DNA of 64,000 nt from Corynebacterium rhinophilum (GCF_030227225.1 NZ_JASPHQ010000008.1:1-64000); one strand, 5' to 3'; numbered from the stretch's first letter, positions 53,133 to 63,351 are shown. Translations and numbers: made by a program. Notes: a model not told the origin generated them from the sequence alone.

Positions 53133-54485
53133 CTATTCCACCCCAATCTCGGTGGGAATATCCGGCACCTGCAAGGCCACCACATCGACGCCGAGCTCTG
53201 CCGCCAATTCTTCTTGCGAGATGTTAAGCGGGCTAATGACCGTGACCTGTTCCCCGCCCGCAGCAAGCAGCTGGCGGCACATCTGCGCGATGGCTAATTC
53301 AGATTCTTCTGCTGGGTGCGCCACCCGCATCGACTGCGCCGCATCACGCATGGATTCTACGACCGCGGCGGTATCCGCATTATCCGGCTCATAGACGGAG
53401 ATGGCGGCTAGCCCCGCCGCAAGGGAAGAAATCTCCACGGTATGCGCTGCAGTTGCGTGTTCTTCTAGCCCGCTGGATAAAACGATGTCCTCGCCCGCCG
53501 CGTGGATGGTTTCTCCTGGTTCGACCACCGTAACCCCGGCGGACTGCACAAGCTCGGCCATGGGGCCGGCGGGCGCCGCAGCGTAGACGGTGCGCGTATG
53601 ACCTTCGTCAGTGTTTTCTCGCTGAGCAGGGGCTTCCGGAAGGGCCTCTAGGCGCAGGTTGCTGACCGATCCAGCGGCAAAGGCGGTTTCGATGACCGCA
53701 CCGGCCTGGGTGGAATGGATGTGGATGGAGGCGCTATCTTCGCCTGCCTGCGCGATGACCAAGCTCGTGCCCAAGGGAGCAATCTTCTCCTTCAGTACCG
53801 CGCTATCGCCTTCGAAAAAGAAGACCACCTCAAGTTCGGTGACTGTCTCCGGCATGGATTCGGGCGAGTGGCTGGTCGTGCCCTCGATTTCTGCAAGGAG
53901 GGTTTCTAAAAGGATGACCAGGCCGGCACCGCCAGCATCTACCACCCCAGCCGCGCGCAACTCTGGCAGCTGCGAGGGTGTTTCCGCTAGCGCTGTGCGG
54001 GCGGCGGAAATAGTATCCGCTACGACGCCGTGAAAACTGGAATTAGGTTGCCGCGCGGTGCTTTCCGCTGTTTCTGCGGCGCATCGCAGTACGGTAATAA
54101 CCGTTCCTTCCACCGGTTCCGCAATCGCGCGGTCCACGAGCTCTACCGCATGCATAAGCGAAGCTGCAAAGATGGCGCCATCGATGGTGGAATCCACGGT
54201 GGCCTCCGCTACTCCGCGCAGGACCTGCGAGAGCACCATCCCGGAATTTCCCCGTGCCCCGCGCACGGCCCCCATGGCTAGCGCAGCCGCAATGTCGCCG
54301 TCGGCCTTTTCCACCTCGGCGACGGCGGCTTCCATGGTGTGCGCCATATTCGAGCCGGTATCTGAATCCGGCACTGGGAAGACGTTGAGCGCGTTAATTT
54401 CGGCGCGCCGATGGGAAAGCTCGCCTACAGCGCGGTGCGCCCAATTGCGCAATCCGTGAGCGTCCAGCGTGCTGGGATATGACAT
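53133..54485 (-). CDS. DAK2/FakA-like kinase domain protein
   Basis: A 450-residue protein with an N-terminal DAK2 nucleotide-binding domain (NVFPVPDSDTGSNM near residue 38; GARGNSGMVLSQVLRG near 80) and a C-terminal DAK1_2/DegV-related region. The layout is that of the fatty-acid kinase subunit FakA of Firmicutes, here without a FakB (DegV) gene alongside. In actinobacteria it sits next to recG, and its substrate is not proven. A TTG 2 codons upstream is an alternative start; ATG 54485 is used. Confidence 0.85.
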   Translation of the reverse strand: MSYPSTLDAHGLRNWAHRAVGELSHRRAEINALNVFPVPDSDTGSNMAHTMEAAVAEVEKADGDIAAALAMGAVRGARGNSGMVLSQVLRGVAEATVDSTIDGAIFAASLMHAVELVDRAIAEPVEGTVITVLRCAAETAESTARQPNSSFHGVVADTISAARTALAETPSQLPELRAAGVVDAGGAGLVILLETLLAEIEGTTSHSPESMPETVTELEVVFFFEGDSAVLKEKIAPLGTSLVIAQAGEDSASIHIHSTQAGAVIETAFAAGSVSNLRLEALPEAPAQRENTDEGHTRTVYAAAPAGPMAELVQSAGVTVVEPGETIHAAGEDIVLSSGLEEHATAAHTVEISSLAAGLAAISVYEPDNADTAAVVESMRDAAQSMRVAHPAEESELAIAQMCRQLLAAGGEQVTVISPLNISQEELAAELGVDVVALQVPDIPTEIGVE

Positions 54486-54495
54486 GCGCAATAGT

Positions 54496-55134
54496 TTACA
54501 AGTCCCACGCTATCTCCCGCGCGCCTTGGTCCCGCAAATGGGCGTTTGCCCGGGAAAATGGGCGGGAGCCAAAGAACCCGCGGCTGGCTGAAAGCGGCGA
54601 AGGGTGCGGGGAGGTAATGCAGGGAACATCGGGAAGGAAGCGCTCGCAGGATTGGGCATCGCGGCCCCATAAAATCGCGACCATCGGGGTGCGGTTGAGG
54701 GCGCGGATGGCGGCCTCGGTCACCTCTTCCCAGCCAATACGCCGGTGCGAACCCGCCTGGCCCGGTGCCACGGTCAGCACCCTGTTAAGGAGCAAGACTC
54801 CCTGGTCGGCCCAGGCGCTTAGATCGCCGTCCTCACGCCCGCGAACGCCCACATCGTCATACAGCTCGCGGTAAATATTGACCAAGGACCTCGGGGGCTT
54901 GACCCCCGGCTTGGTGGAAAAGGCCATCCCCATCGCGTGGCCCGGGGTGGGATAGGGGTCTTGGCCAACGATGAGCACGCGGACATCGCCAAGCGGCATC
55001 TGCAATGCCCTGCACACGTCTTCTGCCGGCGGCAGGTAATCCTGGTTGTCCAGCGCATGAGAAATACGTGGCCACTGCTGCTCCAGCACCGGCGCGAGAA
55101 CCGGTTCCCACGAGGGATGGTAAGTCGGGTGCAT
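54496..55134 (-). CDS. ung: Uracil-DNA glycosylase
   Basis: Removes uracil from DNA. The 212-residue family 1 enzyme has GQDPYP with the catalytic Asp59, then NRVLTVAPG near 120 and the uracil-site [10 protein letters not shown] near 180. Length is normal. The frame opens at GTG 55152, but AGGA lies between it and the ATG at 55132-55134. It begins 2 bp after the thiL stop, in the same run as recG and rsmD. Confidence 0.94.
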   Translation of the reverse strand: MHPTYHPSWEPVLAPVLEQQWPRISHALDNQDYLPPAEDVCRALQMPLGDVRVLIVGQDPYPTPGHAMGMAFSTKPGVKPPRSLVNIYRELYDDVGVRGREDGDLSAWADQGVLLLNRVLTVAPGQAGSHRRIGWEEVTEAAIRALNRTPMVAILWGRDAQSCERFLPDVPCITSPHPSPLSASRGFFGSRPFSRANAHLRDQGAREIAWDL

Positions 55135-55136
55135 AT

Positions 55137-56093
55137 CTAAAATCCTGCCCACCCTTCTGCATAACGGGGTTGTTTACCGCCCACCGTAACGCCGCTGCCG
55201 CGCGAGACGGTGCCGATTTCCCGGAAACCTGAAGGCGCTTGCTTTGCGGTAGTTCCGATCAGGGTATGGTCCTCGCCGCCGGCAAGGATCCACTCCCACG
55301 GATCGCATTCGAGGACGGCGGCCGCGGCGTGCAGGAGTGGATCGGGCTGGATGGCATCAGCATCCAAATCAATGTGTACACCAGAGCGCTGCGCCATGGT
55401 CCCACAGTCTTGGATGAGGCCATCGGAATTATCGGTCATGGCCGTAACCTCGGCGGCGCGGGCGATAACACCGCGGCCGGGGCTGAGCCACGGGGCGCAT
55501 TGGGCATCAATAAGCGGGTATAAATCCGCATGCTCTGCCGGCAGATCGCGGCCAAAGCGCTGCAGCAAGGACAAGCCGGCCGCGGCGTGGCCAATCGCTC
55601 CGTGGGCCACGACCTTCTGGCCCGCGCGCGCCGCATCAAGGGTCAACGCGGCCCGGCTGCCGCCCAGAAAGCCAATGGCAGTGATGTTGATGACCAGCAA
55701 GTCTGATTTCGTAATATCTCCGCCCACCAGCTCAGCGTTGTAGAAAGAGCAATGCTCGGCGATGCCCCTGGCCACACCCCTGACAAAACTCACCGGCGTA
55801 TCCCCCGGTGCGGCGATGGCTAAAAGCGCCGCCACTGGGCGCGCTCCCATGGCTTCAATATCGGCGAAGTTGCGCAGGATGGCCTTCTTGCCAATTTCGC
55901 GCGGGGTGGACCATTCCCGCAAGAAGTGCCGGCCATCTACCATCAAATCGGTAGAGGCCACTGTGCGTGAATTAGGCGGTGCCCCGAAAAGCACAGCAGC
56001 ATCATCGCCATTCAAACTGCTGGGGGCAGCCGCGGTAATTTCTCGAATCACCGCCTGCTCCCCCACGTCTGCGAGAGTCTGACTTAAGTTCAC
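55137..56093 (-). CDS. thiL: Thiamine-monophosphate kinase
   Basis: Makes the active cofactor thiamin pyrophosphate from thiamin phosphate. The 318-residue PurM-like ATPase has GDDAAVLFG near residue 28, [11 protein letters not shown] near 45 and [11 protein letters not shown] near 215. The start is GTG at 56091-56093 with AAAGGA 8 bases upstream; an open frame extends far upstream into DUF3515 and is not used. It completes the thiamin pathway encoded at 2-8 kb. No THI box is visible here. Confidence 0.94.
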   Translation of the reverse strand: MNLSQTLADVGEQAVIREITAAAPSSLNGDDAAVLFGAPPNSRTVASTDLMVDGRHFLREWSTPREIGKKAILRNFADIEAMGARPVAALLAIAAPGDTPVSFVRGVARGIAEHCSFYNAELVGGDITKSDLLVINITAIGFLGGSRAALTLDAARAGQKVVAHGAIGHAAAGLSLLQRFGRDLPAEHADLYPLIDAQCAPWLSPGRGVIARAAEVTAMTDNSDGLIQDCGTMAQRSGVHIDLDADAIQPDPLLHAAAAVLECDPWEWILAGGEDHTLIGTTAKQAPSGFREIGTVSRGSGVTVGGKQPRYAEGWAGF

Positions 56094-56121
56094 CGGCGTC
56101 CTTTCGATAAAATGAGCCCCT

Positions 56122-57021
56122 ATGACATCCCAATTTAACCGCACCGCGATCTTCATTTCACTTGGGTTGTCCATAGTGATGGTTTTAGCGGTCCTTTTCG
56201 GCGCGAAATACGTATTCACAAACACGGCCAAGGCCCCCGTGGCGGTCTCCCCGGTCGATTCCCCGGAGGCCGATTCGCAGGCATGCACGGACTTTGTGCA
56301 TGCGCTTCCCGATGAAGCCATGGGCCAACCGCGCGCCGATATTGCAGAACCCGTCCCCGCTGGCGTTGCCGCCTGGGCCGCCAGTTCCCAAGAAAAGGTG
56401 ACGGCGCGCTGCGGTGTTGCCATGCCTTTCCAGTACACCGATTACTCCACCACGCAAGATATCGACGGTGAGCAGTGGTTCAAGGTCAAGGATGCGACCT
56501 CTGGCTCCAACCTCTCTACCTGGTACTCGACCCAGCGCTTTCCCGTCGTGGCAGTAACGACCTTTAATGACGAAAAACCGCAGGACCTCAACGAGGCCGT
56601 TGCCACCTTGGAGAATAAGCCAGCGGAGACCCACCCTGCCCCATTGCGCAATCTGAAACCGGCAAAAAATGACCGCTGCGCCGCGGTAGAAAAGGCATTA
56701 CCGGATGAGATTGCTGATGGCTACCACCGCCGCGATGTAGACGATGAGGACACCTACGTGTGGAGCTCTGAGGGGTACGAGGATATCGTCGCGCGCTGTG
56801 GCGTCGCCCAGCCAGAAAACTACGAGGCGGGCGTGCAGCTCCAGCAGGTCAACGATATCGCCTGGTTTGAGGATACGACCTTGGCGCAAGGCACGACTGC
56901 GGGAACCTGGTTTGCGCTAGGCCACGAGAATTACCTGGCGCTGCACGCCCCGCAGGATTCCGCGCAGGCAGCATTGGTGGCCCTCAGCGATATCACCGCG
57001 GAGCACATTCCAGAAAGGTAA
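56122..57021 (+). CDS. DUF3515 family membrane-anchored protein, tandemly duplicated
   Basis: A 299-residue protein with one N-terminal membrane anchor (about residues 8-30), then two copies of the DUF3515 domain, residues about 48-162 and 177-290. Aligned landmarks are ALPDEAMGQPRADI / ALPDEIADGYHRRD, VTARCGVAMPFQY / IVARCGVAQPENY and WYSTQRFPV / WFALGHENY. Usually the family has one copy of about 150-190 residues. Each copy keeps two cysteines, likely disulfide-linked outside the cell. Function unknown. It lies divergent to thiL with only 28 bp between start codons. Confidence 0.82.
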   Translation: MTSQFNRTAIFISLGLSIVMVLAVLFGAKYVFTNTAKAPVAVSPVDSPEADSQACTDFVHALPDEAMGQPRADIAEPVPAGVAAWAASSQEKVTARCGVAMPFQYTDYSTTQDIDGEQWFKVKDATSGSNLSTWYSTQRFPVVAVTTFNDEKPQDLNEAVATLENKPAETHPAPLRNLKPAKNDRCAAVEKALPDEIADGYHRRDVDDEDTYVWSSEGYEDIVARCGVAQPENYEAGVQLQQVNDIAWFEDTTLAQGTTAGTWFALGHENYLALHAPQDSAQAALVALSDITAEHIPER

Positions 57022-57035
57022 AACCAGCGTGACTG

Positions 57036-57066
57036 CCGTACCGCGACGTTACGCGGTACGGGCTTT
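57036..57066 (+). terminator. Terminator of the DUF3515 gene
   Basis: CCGTACCGCG (57036-57045) and CGCGGTACGG (57052-57061) form a perfect 10-bp stem with loop ACGTTA, followed by GCTTT. It overlaps the end of ddl on the opposite strand. The 3' arm is partly repeated just downstream (TTACGCGGTACGG at 57065-57077). Confidence 0.7.
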
Positions 57067-58132
57067 ACGCGGTACGGACTTGGGCGCGGGCAATGAGGAC
57101 CTCAAGCAGCGTGGGATAATCCACGCCAGAGGCCGCCAACACCTGCGGGTACATGGAAATCGGCGTAAATCCCGGCAGGGTGTTTACCTCATTGATGTAC
57201 AGGCCTTCTTCGGTGACGAAGAAATCCACGCGGGACAGGCCTGCGCAGTTGAGCGCCCTAAAGGCCCGAATCGCCATTTCGCGCAATTGCGCCGTGAGTT
57301 CTTCTGGGAAAGGCGCGGGAATCTGGGCCGTGACCACGTTATCTAGGTACTTGGTCTCAAAACCATAGAAGCCCTCATCGGAATCATCTATGCCCTTGAG
57401 CAGGGCCGGCACTGAGGCAATCAGCTCGCCATCCGGGTATTGCAGGACGCCGACTTCCACCTCGCGGCCGACGATCTCTGGCTCGACCAAAATCTTGTCA
57501 TCGTCTTCCAGGGCAATGCGTACAGCTTCTGGGAATTCTGCCCAGTCGCTCACCTTGGATACTCCAATTGAAGAGCCCCCGCGGGCGGGTTTGACGAAGA
57601 CCGGCAGGCCGAGGCTGTCTTTTTCCTCTGCGGTTAATTCCGTTCGCCCTTGGACAATAACCTCTGGTGCCACTGGCAGGCCCGCTGCGGATAGAATCTT
57701 CTTAGTAAATTCCTTGTCCATTCCCACCGAGGACGCCAATACACCAGGGCCCACATAAGGGATGCCGGAGAGCTCAAAAAGCCCCTGCATGGTGCCGTCT
57801 TCGCCATAAGGTCCATGGAGAATAGGAAAGATAACGTCGACCTGGGCATACAGCGATCCATTACTAATCGTGCGGATTTCGCCCTTGCGCGAAGGATCCG
57901 CAGAAAGCGCCAATTCCGTGCCGCGCTTGACCTCAGGCATGACGCCATCGACGATTTCTAGCCCCTCGGTATCGCCCGGCGTCCACGTGCCCTCGCGCGT
58001 AATGCCGATGGGCACCACCTCGAATTTTTCCGGATCGAGGTGCTTCATAATTGCGCCTGCAGATACGCAGGACACGGAGTGCTCGGTACTGCGGCCACCG
58101 TAAAGGACGGCCACGCGGGTCTTTTCAGTCAT
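57065..58132 (-). CDS. ddl: D-alanine--D-alanine ligase
   Basis: Makes the D-Ala-D-Ala dipeptide of peptidoglycan. The 355-residue ATP-grasp enzyme has AVLYGGRSTEHSVS at residues 8-21, ILHGPYGEDGTMQG near 108, the ATP loop KPARGGSSIGV near 181 and metal-binding INEVNTLPGFTP near 317. It follows gpsA in the same direction with a 22-bp gap. Confidence 0.97.
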   Translation of the reverse strand: MTEKTRVAVLYGGRSTEHSVSCVSAGAIMKHLDPEKFEVVPIGITREGTWTPGDTEGLEIVDGVMPEVKRGTELALSADPSRKGEIRTISNGSLYAQVDVIFPILHGPYGEDGTMQGLFELSGIPYVGPGVLASSVGMDKEFTKKILSAAGLPVAPEVIVQGRTELTAEEKDSLGLPVFVKPARGGSSIGVSKVSDWAEFPEAVRIALEDDDKILVEPEIVGREVEVGVLQYPDGELIASVPALLKGIDDSDEGFYGFETKYLDNVVTAQIPAPFPEELTAQLREMAIRAFRALNCAGLSRVDFFVTEEGLYINEVNTLPGFTPISMYPQVLAASGVDYPTLLEVLIARAQVRTA

Positions 58133-58154
58133 GGGCGATAATTTTACCTTTCTG

Positions 58155-59153
58155 CTACTCCGACTTCTTGGAGCGACCCATAAGGGCGATAATCATATCG
58201 TCTACCGCCATTCCCTGATGGCACACACCGTAGACGGCTTCCGTAATGGGCATCTCTACCCCAGCCTGCTGGGCCAAGCGGAAGATGGAATCCGAAGAAA
58301 ACACACCCTCTGCCACTTGGCCATTGGTGGCCGCCTTCGCTTCTTCAAGGCTACCACCTTGACCGAGGCGATAACCGAAGGTTCTATTGCGCGAGAGCGT
58401 GGAGTTACACGTGGCCACCAAATCGCCCAAACCCGCCAAGCCGGAAAAAGTGAAAGGCTCCGCGCCCAATGCCGTGCCAAGGCGGGTAATTTCCGCTAGG
58501 CCGCGGGTGATCATCGTGGCCATGGTGTTATTGCCCAGCCCCTTGCCTGAGGCCATGCCGCAGGCCAAGGCGATGACGTTTTTGCAAGCACCACCGATTT
58601 CAGCGCCGATGACATCGGTATTTGTGTAGGGCCGCAAGTAGGGTGCGGCGATGGCCGCCTGTACTGCCTTGGCGCGCTCTTCGTCAGTGCAGGCGATGAC
58701 CGTAGCCGCAACCTGCCCCTGCGCTACTTCTTTAGCCAGGTTGGGTCCAGAAAGCACCGCTACTCGCTGTGGGTCCACGCCTGCCGCGTCCACGATGACT
58801 TCACTCATGCGCTTTAGCGTGCTGGTCTCTACGCCCTTGGAAATGGAAACCAGCGTGGAATCCTCAGGCAATGCGGGCGCCCACCGTTCCACGTTGACGC
58901 GCAGAGACTGCGATGGCACGCCGAAGACCACGATATCCGCGCCGGAAAGCGCCTCTGCTTCGTCGTGTGTGGCGCGCAGCGCCGCGGGAAGGTGAATATC
59001 CGGCAAATAATCCGGGTTGGTGTGCGTTTTATTGATCGCGTCCGCCAATTCGGTCCGTCGCGCCCACAGGGTGACATCATTTCCTGCGTCCGCGAATACC
59101 TTGGCCAGGGTGGTGCCCCAGGAACCGGCACCCATCACCGCTACATTTACCAT
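58155..59153 (-). CDS. gpsA: Glycerol-3-phosphate dehydrogenase [NAD(P)+]
   Basis: Supplies sn-glycerol-3-phosphate for phospholipids. The 332-residue protein opens with [20 protein letters not shown] and has the catalytic lysine region [13 protein letters not shown] near residue 190. The ATG at 59151-59153 has GGAGGAAGCC in front; the frame begins 4 codons earlier. The 150-bp gap to the divergent Nudix gene holds both promoters. Confidence 0.96.
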   Translation of the reverse strand: MVNVAVMGAGSWGTTLAKVFADAGNDVTLWARRTELADAINKTHTNPDYLPDIHLPAALRATHDEAEALSGADIVVFGVPSQSLRVNVERWAPALPEDSTLVSISKGVETSTLKRMSEVIVDAAGVDPQRVAVLSGPNLAKEVAQGQVAATVIACTDEERAKAVQAAIAAPYLRPYTNTDVIGAEIGGACKNVIALACGMASGKGLGNNTMATMITRGLAEITRLGTALGAEPFTFSGLAGLGDLVATCNSTLSRNRTFGYRLGQGGSLEEAKAATNGQVAEGVFSSDSIFRLAQQAGVEMPITEAVYGVCHQGMAVDDMIIALMGRSKKSE

Positions 59154-59303
59154 GGCTTCCTCCAAACGTTTTTCCTATTATTTCCACCTTAAGGCATTTT
59201 TCACTCTGGGCGTGGCAAGGATGCGGCAGGGATCTCCCGCGTGGAACAATGATCATGAGGTTAATGCCGATTTTTAACTCACCGAAGAAAGGCACGAAAA
59301 GCT

Positions 59304-60302
59304 ATGCCGAGCGCGAAGAAGATGCACGAGACCGATAAAGATAAAAAGTCCGAAAAATTCATTTCCGGCCGGCACCAAGAAATTCCGGTGGATCCCGCCA
59401 AAGAATTTCCCCGCACTACCCTTGCCGCCGGCGCGGTAGTTTGGCGCGGCGACGCCGCGAACCCTGAAATCGCACTCATCCACCGCCCGCATTATGACGA
59501 TTGGTCCCTGCCCAAGGGAAAGGTGGACCCGGGCGAATCGCTGCCTACTACCGCGGCGCGGGAGATCGAGGAAGAAACTGGCTTTCACGTGCGCTTGGGC
59601 AAGTTGATTGGCAAGGTCACCTACCCCGTGCAGGGGCGCACCAAGGTGGTCTATTACTGGGCGGCGTTCTACCTCAGCGGCACGTACACGCCCAATGATG
59701 AGACCGATGAGCTGCGCTGGGTTCCCATTGACCAGGCACAACAGCTTTTGTCTTATGACGTTGACGCCGACGTCGTCGCCAAGGCACAAAAGCGTTTGCA
59801 GTTGGCCCCCACAACGCGGGTATTGTATGTGCGCCACGCCCACGCCCATGACCGAAAGAAGTGGGAGGGCGATGACAACCTGCGGCCTTTGGATAAGAAG
59901 GGCCGCCGCCAAGCAGAAATGCTCGTGCCCATGCTGGCAGCCTTCCATCCCACCGCGATCTATTCCGCTCGCCCGCATCGGTGCCAGCAAACCGCCGCGC
60001 CGCTTGCCGATGAACTGGGTAAAGACATTGCCATTAATAAAGACTTTGGCGACGAGGCGTGGGAAAAGAACCCGGCGGCCGCCAAGAAGGCTTTCCGCCG
60101 CGTTGTAGAAGACGGCGGGGTGCCGGTCATTATCAGCCAAGGACAAACCATCCCCGGCATCATCGAGGATTTAGCGCCGCAATTCCTCAAGAAGCCGCAG
60201 GACGAATTGAAGTTTAAAAAGGCCTCGGTGTGGGTCTTGTCCTTCAATAACGGTGAATTAACCGGCGCCGATTATCTTCCCAGCCCCCTGCCGGTGCGCT
60301 AG
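59304..60302 (+). CDS. MutT1-like Nudix hydrolase with histidine phosphatase domain
   Basis: A 332-residue protein. Residues 35-170 form a Nudix domain; the Nudix box runs over residues 72-94 (GKVDPGE, REIEEETG). Residues 173-330 form a histidine-phosphatase-like domain beginning VLYVRHAHA, in which the usual RHG reads Arg177-His178-Ala179. Mycobacterial MutT1 has the same two-domain build and cleans 8-oxo-GTP/dGTP and related diphosphates. The first 30 residues are a charged tail. GAAAGG precedes the ATG by 11 bases. Confidence 0.88.
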   Translation: MPSAKKMHETDKDKKSEKFISGRHQEIPVDPAKEFPRTTLAAGAVVWRGDAANPEIALIHRPHYDDWSLPKGKVDPGESLPTTAAREIEEETGFHVRLGKLIGKVTYPVQGRTKVVYYWAAFYLSGTYTPNDETDELRWVPIDQAQQLLSYDVDADVVAKAQKRLQLAPTTRVLYVRHAHAHDRKKWEGDDNLRPLDKKGRRQAEMLVPMLAAFHPTAIYSARPHRCQQTAAPLADELGKDIAINKDFGDEAWEKNPAAAKKAFRRVVEDGGVPVIISQGQTIPGIIEDLAPQFLKKPQDELKFKKASVWVLSFNNGELTGADYLPSPLPVR

Positions 60303-60331
60303 ATAGCTTGAGCCGCGCGAGCCCCTAGCCC

Positions 60332-61120
60332 TTAGCCGCGCATGCCGAGATTGCGGCGCACGAAAAGGATAGGGGCTAAGGCCATGAGCCCCGGCAGCAC
60401 GACGAAGCCCACCACGGTTGAGCCTAGCGCCATGTGGAGAATGATGAGCGCGATACCGACCAGCAAGGTGGTACCGATGTTCCTCTTTGCGATCTCCGTG
60501 GAAAGCTTAAAGCAGGCCCCTAGGCCTAAATCAGGGCGTGCTGCCTTGACGGCTGGGACCCACCACCAGAAGAACAGGGCGAAAAGTCCGGGAATTACCA
60601 GCAGAACGAAGCCGATGCCGATGACCACGCTGGTGACGAGGTAAGCCAGCATGATGCCGCCCATGCCTTTGAACGTGAAGAAATCCCCGAACATCAAATC
60701 CTGGCCATTGACCTGCTTATTAGCGGCTTGGCACCAGATTGCAGTTGCCCACAGACAGACAATTAACAAAGCTGCTACCGCGAGGGCGAGTAATAGCAGG
60801 CCCAGTACGCCGAGGGAACCGTCCAAGGCGGCTCCCTCGGTCGCCGCCTCGATGGAAATGGAGCCGCCACCGGCGGCAAAGCCTACGGCGATGATGAGGT
60901 ATGCAACAAAAAGGACGACCATCTGCACGAGTGGGGCAAAAAGCCACTGCGCCCAATTGCGGCCGAAATAGCGAAAACTATCGCCAAAAATGCTGACGGC
61001 ATCGATGCCGCCTGTAGCGGATGGCTCACTAAAATTCCCTGGTTGCCCACCTGAGTAGGGCTGTTGGGAGTAGTGATTGTATCCATCATGGTCGCGTGAC
61101 CCAGAATAAGGCGAAGTCAT
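60332..61120 (-). CDS. Multi-pass membrane protein of unknown function
   Basis: A 262-residue protein with a soluble N-terminus rich in Ser, Gly, Tyr and Gln (about 1-45), then five or six hydrophobic segments at about 58-80, 103-125, 148-168, 170-195, 222-240 and 240-255. The WVPAVKAARPDLG loop and overall layout recall actinobacterial integral membrane proteins with a glycine-rich head. I do not recognise a named family with certainty. It is transcribed separately from leuD. Confidence 0.6.
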   Translation of the reverse strand: MTSPYSGSRDHDGYNHYSQQPYSGGQPGNFSEPSATGGIDAVSIFGDSFRYFGRNWAQWLFAPLVQMVVLFVAYLIIAVGFAAGGGSISIEAATEGAALDGSLGVLGLLLLALAVAALLIVCLWATAIWCQAANKQVNGQDLMFGDFFTFKGMGGIMLAYLVTSVVIGIGFVLLVIPGLFALFFWWWVPAVKAARPDLGLGACFKLSTEIAKRNIGTTLLVGIALIILHMALGSTVVGFVVLPGLMALAPILFVRRNLGMRG

Positions 61121-61221
61121 ACCTCAGAGCATAATGGATAAACCCGGCTTTACGCTTTCGCCGCTGATATTTGTCACTCGTCCATTGCCCCACCGCTACC
61201 CCAGTTCACGGGTGCGGTGGT

Positions 61222-61250
61222 GTGCGCCCCCGCCAAAGTGTGGGGCGCAC
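61222..61250 (-). terminator. Hairpin after leuD
   Basis: GTGCGCCCC (61222-61230) and GGGGCGCAC (61242-61250) form a 9-bp perfect stem 8 bp beyond the leuD stop. There is no U-run after it on the minus strand, so it may act weakly. A second hairpin (CCACCGC/GCGGTGG) follows near 61190-61220. Confidence 0.5.
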
Positions 61251-61258
61251 CTGCTGGA

Positions 61259-61849
61259 TTATTCCGCGTGCACCGCGGGCTTGAAGCTGGCGCGAGAGTT
61301 CTCGAAACTCGTGATGGCCTCTTCATTGCGCAAGGTGATGCCGATGTCATCGAGGCCTTCCATCAGGCGCCAGCGCGTGTAGTCATCGATATCGAATGAG
61401 TAGGTGTTTTCACCAACCTGGACGGTGCGCGCCTCCAGATCGACCGTGACTTGGGTTTCCCCGGCTTCCAACTGCTTCCAAATAAGCTCGATGTCTTCTT
61501 GTTCCATCAGCCCAGTAAGCAGACCAGACTTTCCTGAGTTGCCGCGGAAGATATCCGCAAAGCGGGAGGAGAAGACAGCCTTGAAGCCGTATTCGCGCAA
61601 GGCCCAAACTGCGTGCTCTCGGGAGGAACCGGTACCGAAGTCGCGGCCGGCAAAGAGGACGGAGCCTTCTTTGAACTGCTCTTGGTTAAGTACGAAGGTG
61701 GAATCAGAGCGCCAGTTGGAAAACAGGCCTTCCGCAAAGCCTGTGCGCTTGACCGATTTGAGGTAGCGCGCGGGAATGATTTGGTCCGTATCCACGTTGG
61801 ACGCCCGCAGCGGGACTCCCGTGCCGGTATGGGTGATAAATTTCTCCAT
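61259..61849 (-). CDS. leuD: 3-isopropylmalate dehydratase small subunit
   Basis: Swivelling small subunit of isopropylmalate isomerase in leucine synthesis. The 196-residue protein starts [20 protein letters not shown] and has [17 protein letters not shown] near residues 69-85. It lies 22 bp after leuC. Confidence 0.97.
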   Translation of the reverse strand: MEKFITHTGTGVPLRASNVDTDQIIPARYLKSVKRTGFAEGLFSNWRSDSTFVLNQEQFKEGSVLFAGRDFGTGSSREHAVWALREYGFKAVFSSRFADIFRGNSGKSGLLTGLMEQEDIELIWKQLEAGETQVTVDLEARTVQVGENTYSFDIDDYTRWRLMEGLDDIGITLRNEEAITSFENSRASFKPAVHAE

Positions 61850-61871
61850 TATTTCAACCTTTCTCGCGTGC

Positions 61872-63293
61872 TTATTTCAGGTCAGCCGGGCTGGACAGGT
61901 ATCCAGTGACGGCGGTAGCGGCGGCAACCTGTGGGGAAACGAGGTGGGTTCGCCCACCAGGGCCCTGTCGGCCTTCAAAGTTACGGTTAGATGTGGACGC
62001 AGACCGCTCCCCTGGCTTCAGTTGGTCAGGGTTCATGCCCAGGCACATGGAACAACCCGCCGTGCGCCACTCTGCACCGAATTCCTGGAAAATCTGGTCA
62101 AGGCCCTCCTTTTCTGCATCAGCCTTGACCACCGCGGAGGAAGGAACCACGATCATGCGCGTATTGGCGTCGATGGTGCGGCCCTTGACCACCTCAGCTG
62201 CGGCGCGCAGGTCCTCGATGCGGGCATTGGTGCACGATCCTACGAAGACGGTGTCGATCTTGATATCGCGCAGTGGGGTTCCTGGTTGCAGGTCCATGTA
62301 CTCCAAGGCTTTTTTCACCGTGGCCTTGGAATTATCATCGCCGCAGTCTTCCGGATCCGGTACGGTTTCGCCCAGCGGCAAGCCTTGGCCCGGGTTCGTT
62401 CCCCACGTGACGAATGGTGTCAGGGCTGATCCGTCGATTTCTACGACGCGATCGAATTCGGCGCCATCGTCAGTAGGCAGCGTCTTCCAGTAATCCACCG
62501 CTTTATCCCAGTCGGCGCCCTTTGGGGCGAACTCGCGACCCTTGACGTACTCAAACGTCGTTTCATCGGGTGCGACCATACCGGCACGCGCACCGGCCTC
62601 GATGGACATATTGCAGATGGTCATGCGGGCTTCCATGGACATCTTGCGGATAGCTTCACCGCGATATTCGATGATGTAGCCCTGGCCGCCGCCGGTGCCA
62701 ATCTTGGCGATGATGGCCAGAATAAGGTCCTTTGCGGAGACGCCTTCCTGCAATTCGCCGGTGACTTCGATGGCCATCGTCTTAAATGGCTTCAAAGATA
62801 GCGTCTGGGTGGCCATGACGTGCTCTACCTCCGAGGTACCAATGCCCATGGCAATGGAGCCGAATGCACCGTGGGTCGAGGTATGCGAATCGCCGCACAC
62901 AATAGTCATGCCGGGCTGGGTAATGCCCAGCTGTGGGCCAACGGTGTGCACGATGCCTTGCTGCTCATCACCCATTGAGTGCAACCGCACGCCAAATTCT
63001 TCGCAGTTCTTGCGCAGGGTAGAAACCTGGGTGCGCGATACCTCATCTTTAATCTCTAAGAGGTTGCCGGATTTAATACCCTCCGTCGGCACGTTGTGGT
63101 CCTCGGTGGCCAGGTGCAATTCTGGGTGTCGCATTGTGCGACCTTGCAAGCGCAGCCCATCGAAGGCCTGCGGGCTCGTAACTTCGTGCAAAAGTTGAAA
63201 GTCAATATAGATAAGGTCTGGTGCGCCCGCGTCGCCCTGCTGGACAACGTGGTCACGCCATACTTTTTCTGCCAAGGTCAGCTTCTGGTTCAT
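61872..63293 (-). CDS. leuC: 3-isopropylmalate dehydratase large subunit
   Basis: Iron-sulfur catalytic subunit of isopropylmalate isomerase. The 473-residue protein has the cluster-binding Cys in [16 protein letters not shown] near residue 345 and in [13 protein letters not shown] near 410, with substrate blocks such as [14 protein letters not shown] near 130. The ATG at 63291-63293 has GGAG 8 bases upstream; two further ATGs 2 and 3 codons earlier are less well placed. It is divergent from ltbR, which should repress it. Confidence 0.96.
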   Translation of the reverse strand: MNQKLTLAEKVWRDHVVQQGDAGAPDLIYIDFQLLHEVTSPQAFDGLRLQGRTMRHPELHLATEDHNVPTEGIKSGNLLEIKDEVSRTQVSTLRKNCEEFGVRLHSMGDEQQGIVHTVGPQLGITQPGMTIVCGDSHTSTHGAFGSIAMGIGTSEVEHVMATQTLSLKPFKTMAIEVTGELQEGVSAKDLILAIIAKIGTGGGQGYIIEYRGEAIRKMSMEARMTICNMSIEAGARAGMVAPDETTFEYVKGREFAPKGADWDKAVDYWKTLPTDDGAEFDRVVEIDGSALTPFVTWGTNPGQGLPLGETVPDPEDCGDDNSKATVKKALEYMDLQPGTPLRDIKIDTVFVGSCTNARIEDLRAAAEVVKGRTIDANTRMIVVPSSAVVKADAEKEGLDQIFQEFGAEWRTAGCSMCLGMNPDQLKPGERSASTSNRNFEGRQGPGGRTHLVSPQVAAATAVTGYLSSPADLK

Positions 63294-63318
63294 AAACATC
63301 ACTCCACACTTGAAATCT

Positions 63319-63351
63319 CATAATTTGGGACGTAGATTTCATTATATGGGA
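63319..63351. promoter_or_regulatory. LtbR-like operator repeats and divergent leuC/ltbR promoters
   Basis: CATAATTTGGGA (63319-63330) and CATTATATGGGA (63340-63351) are direct repeats differing at two positions, centred 21 bp apart. They resemble the C. glutamicum LtbR site CA(T/C)ATAGTGGGA. The right copy covers the ltbR start codon. A -10 box for leuC (TATAAT, minus strand, 63341-63346) and one for ltbR (TAGATT, 63333-63338) lie between and on the repeats, so LtbR binding would affect both genes. Confidence 0.75.

Noticed and set aside
59274..60146. 290-codon minus-strand frame over the Nudix gene
   Set aside because: The plus strand encodes a clear Nudix box and phosphatase domain; the reverse frame is a shadow.
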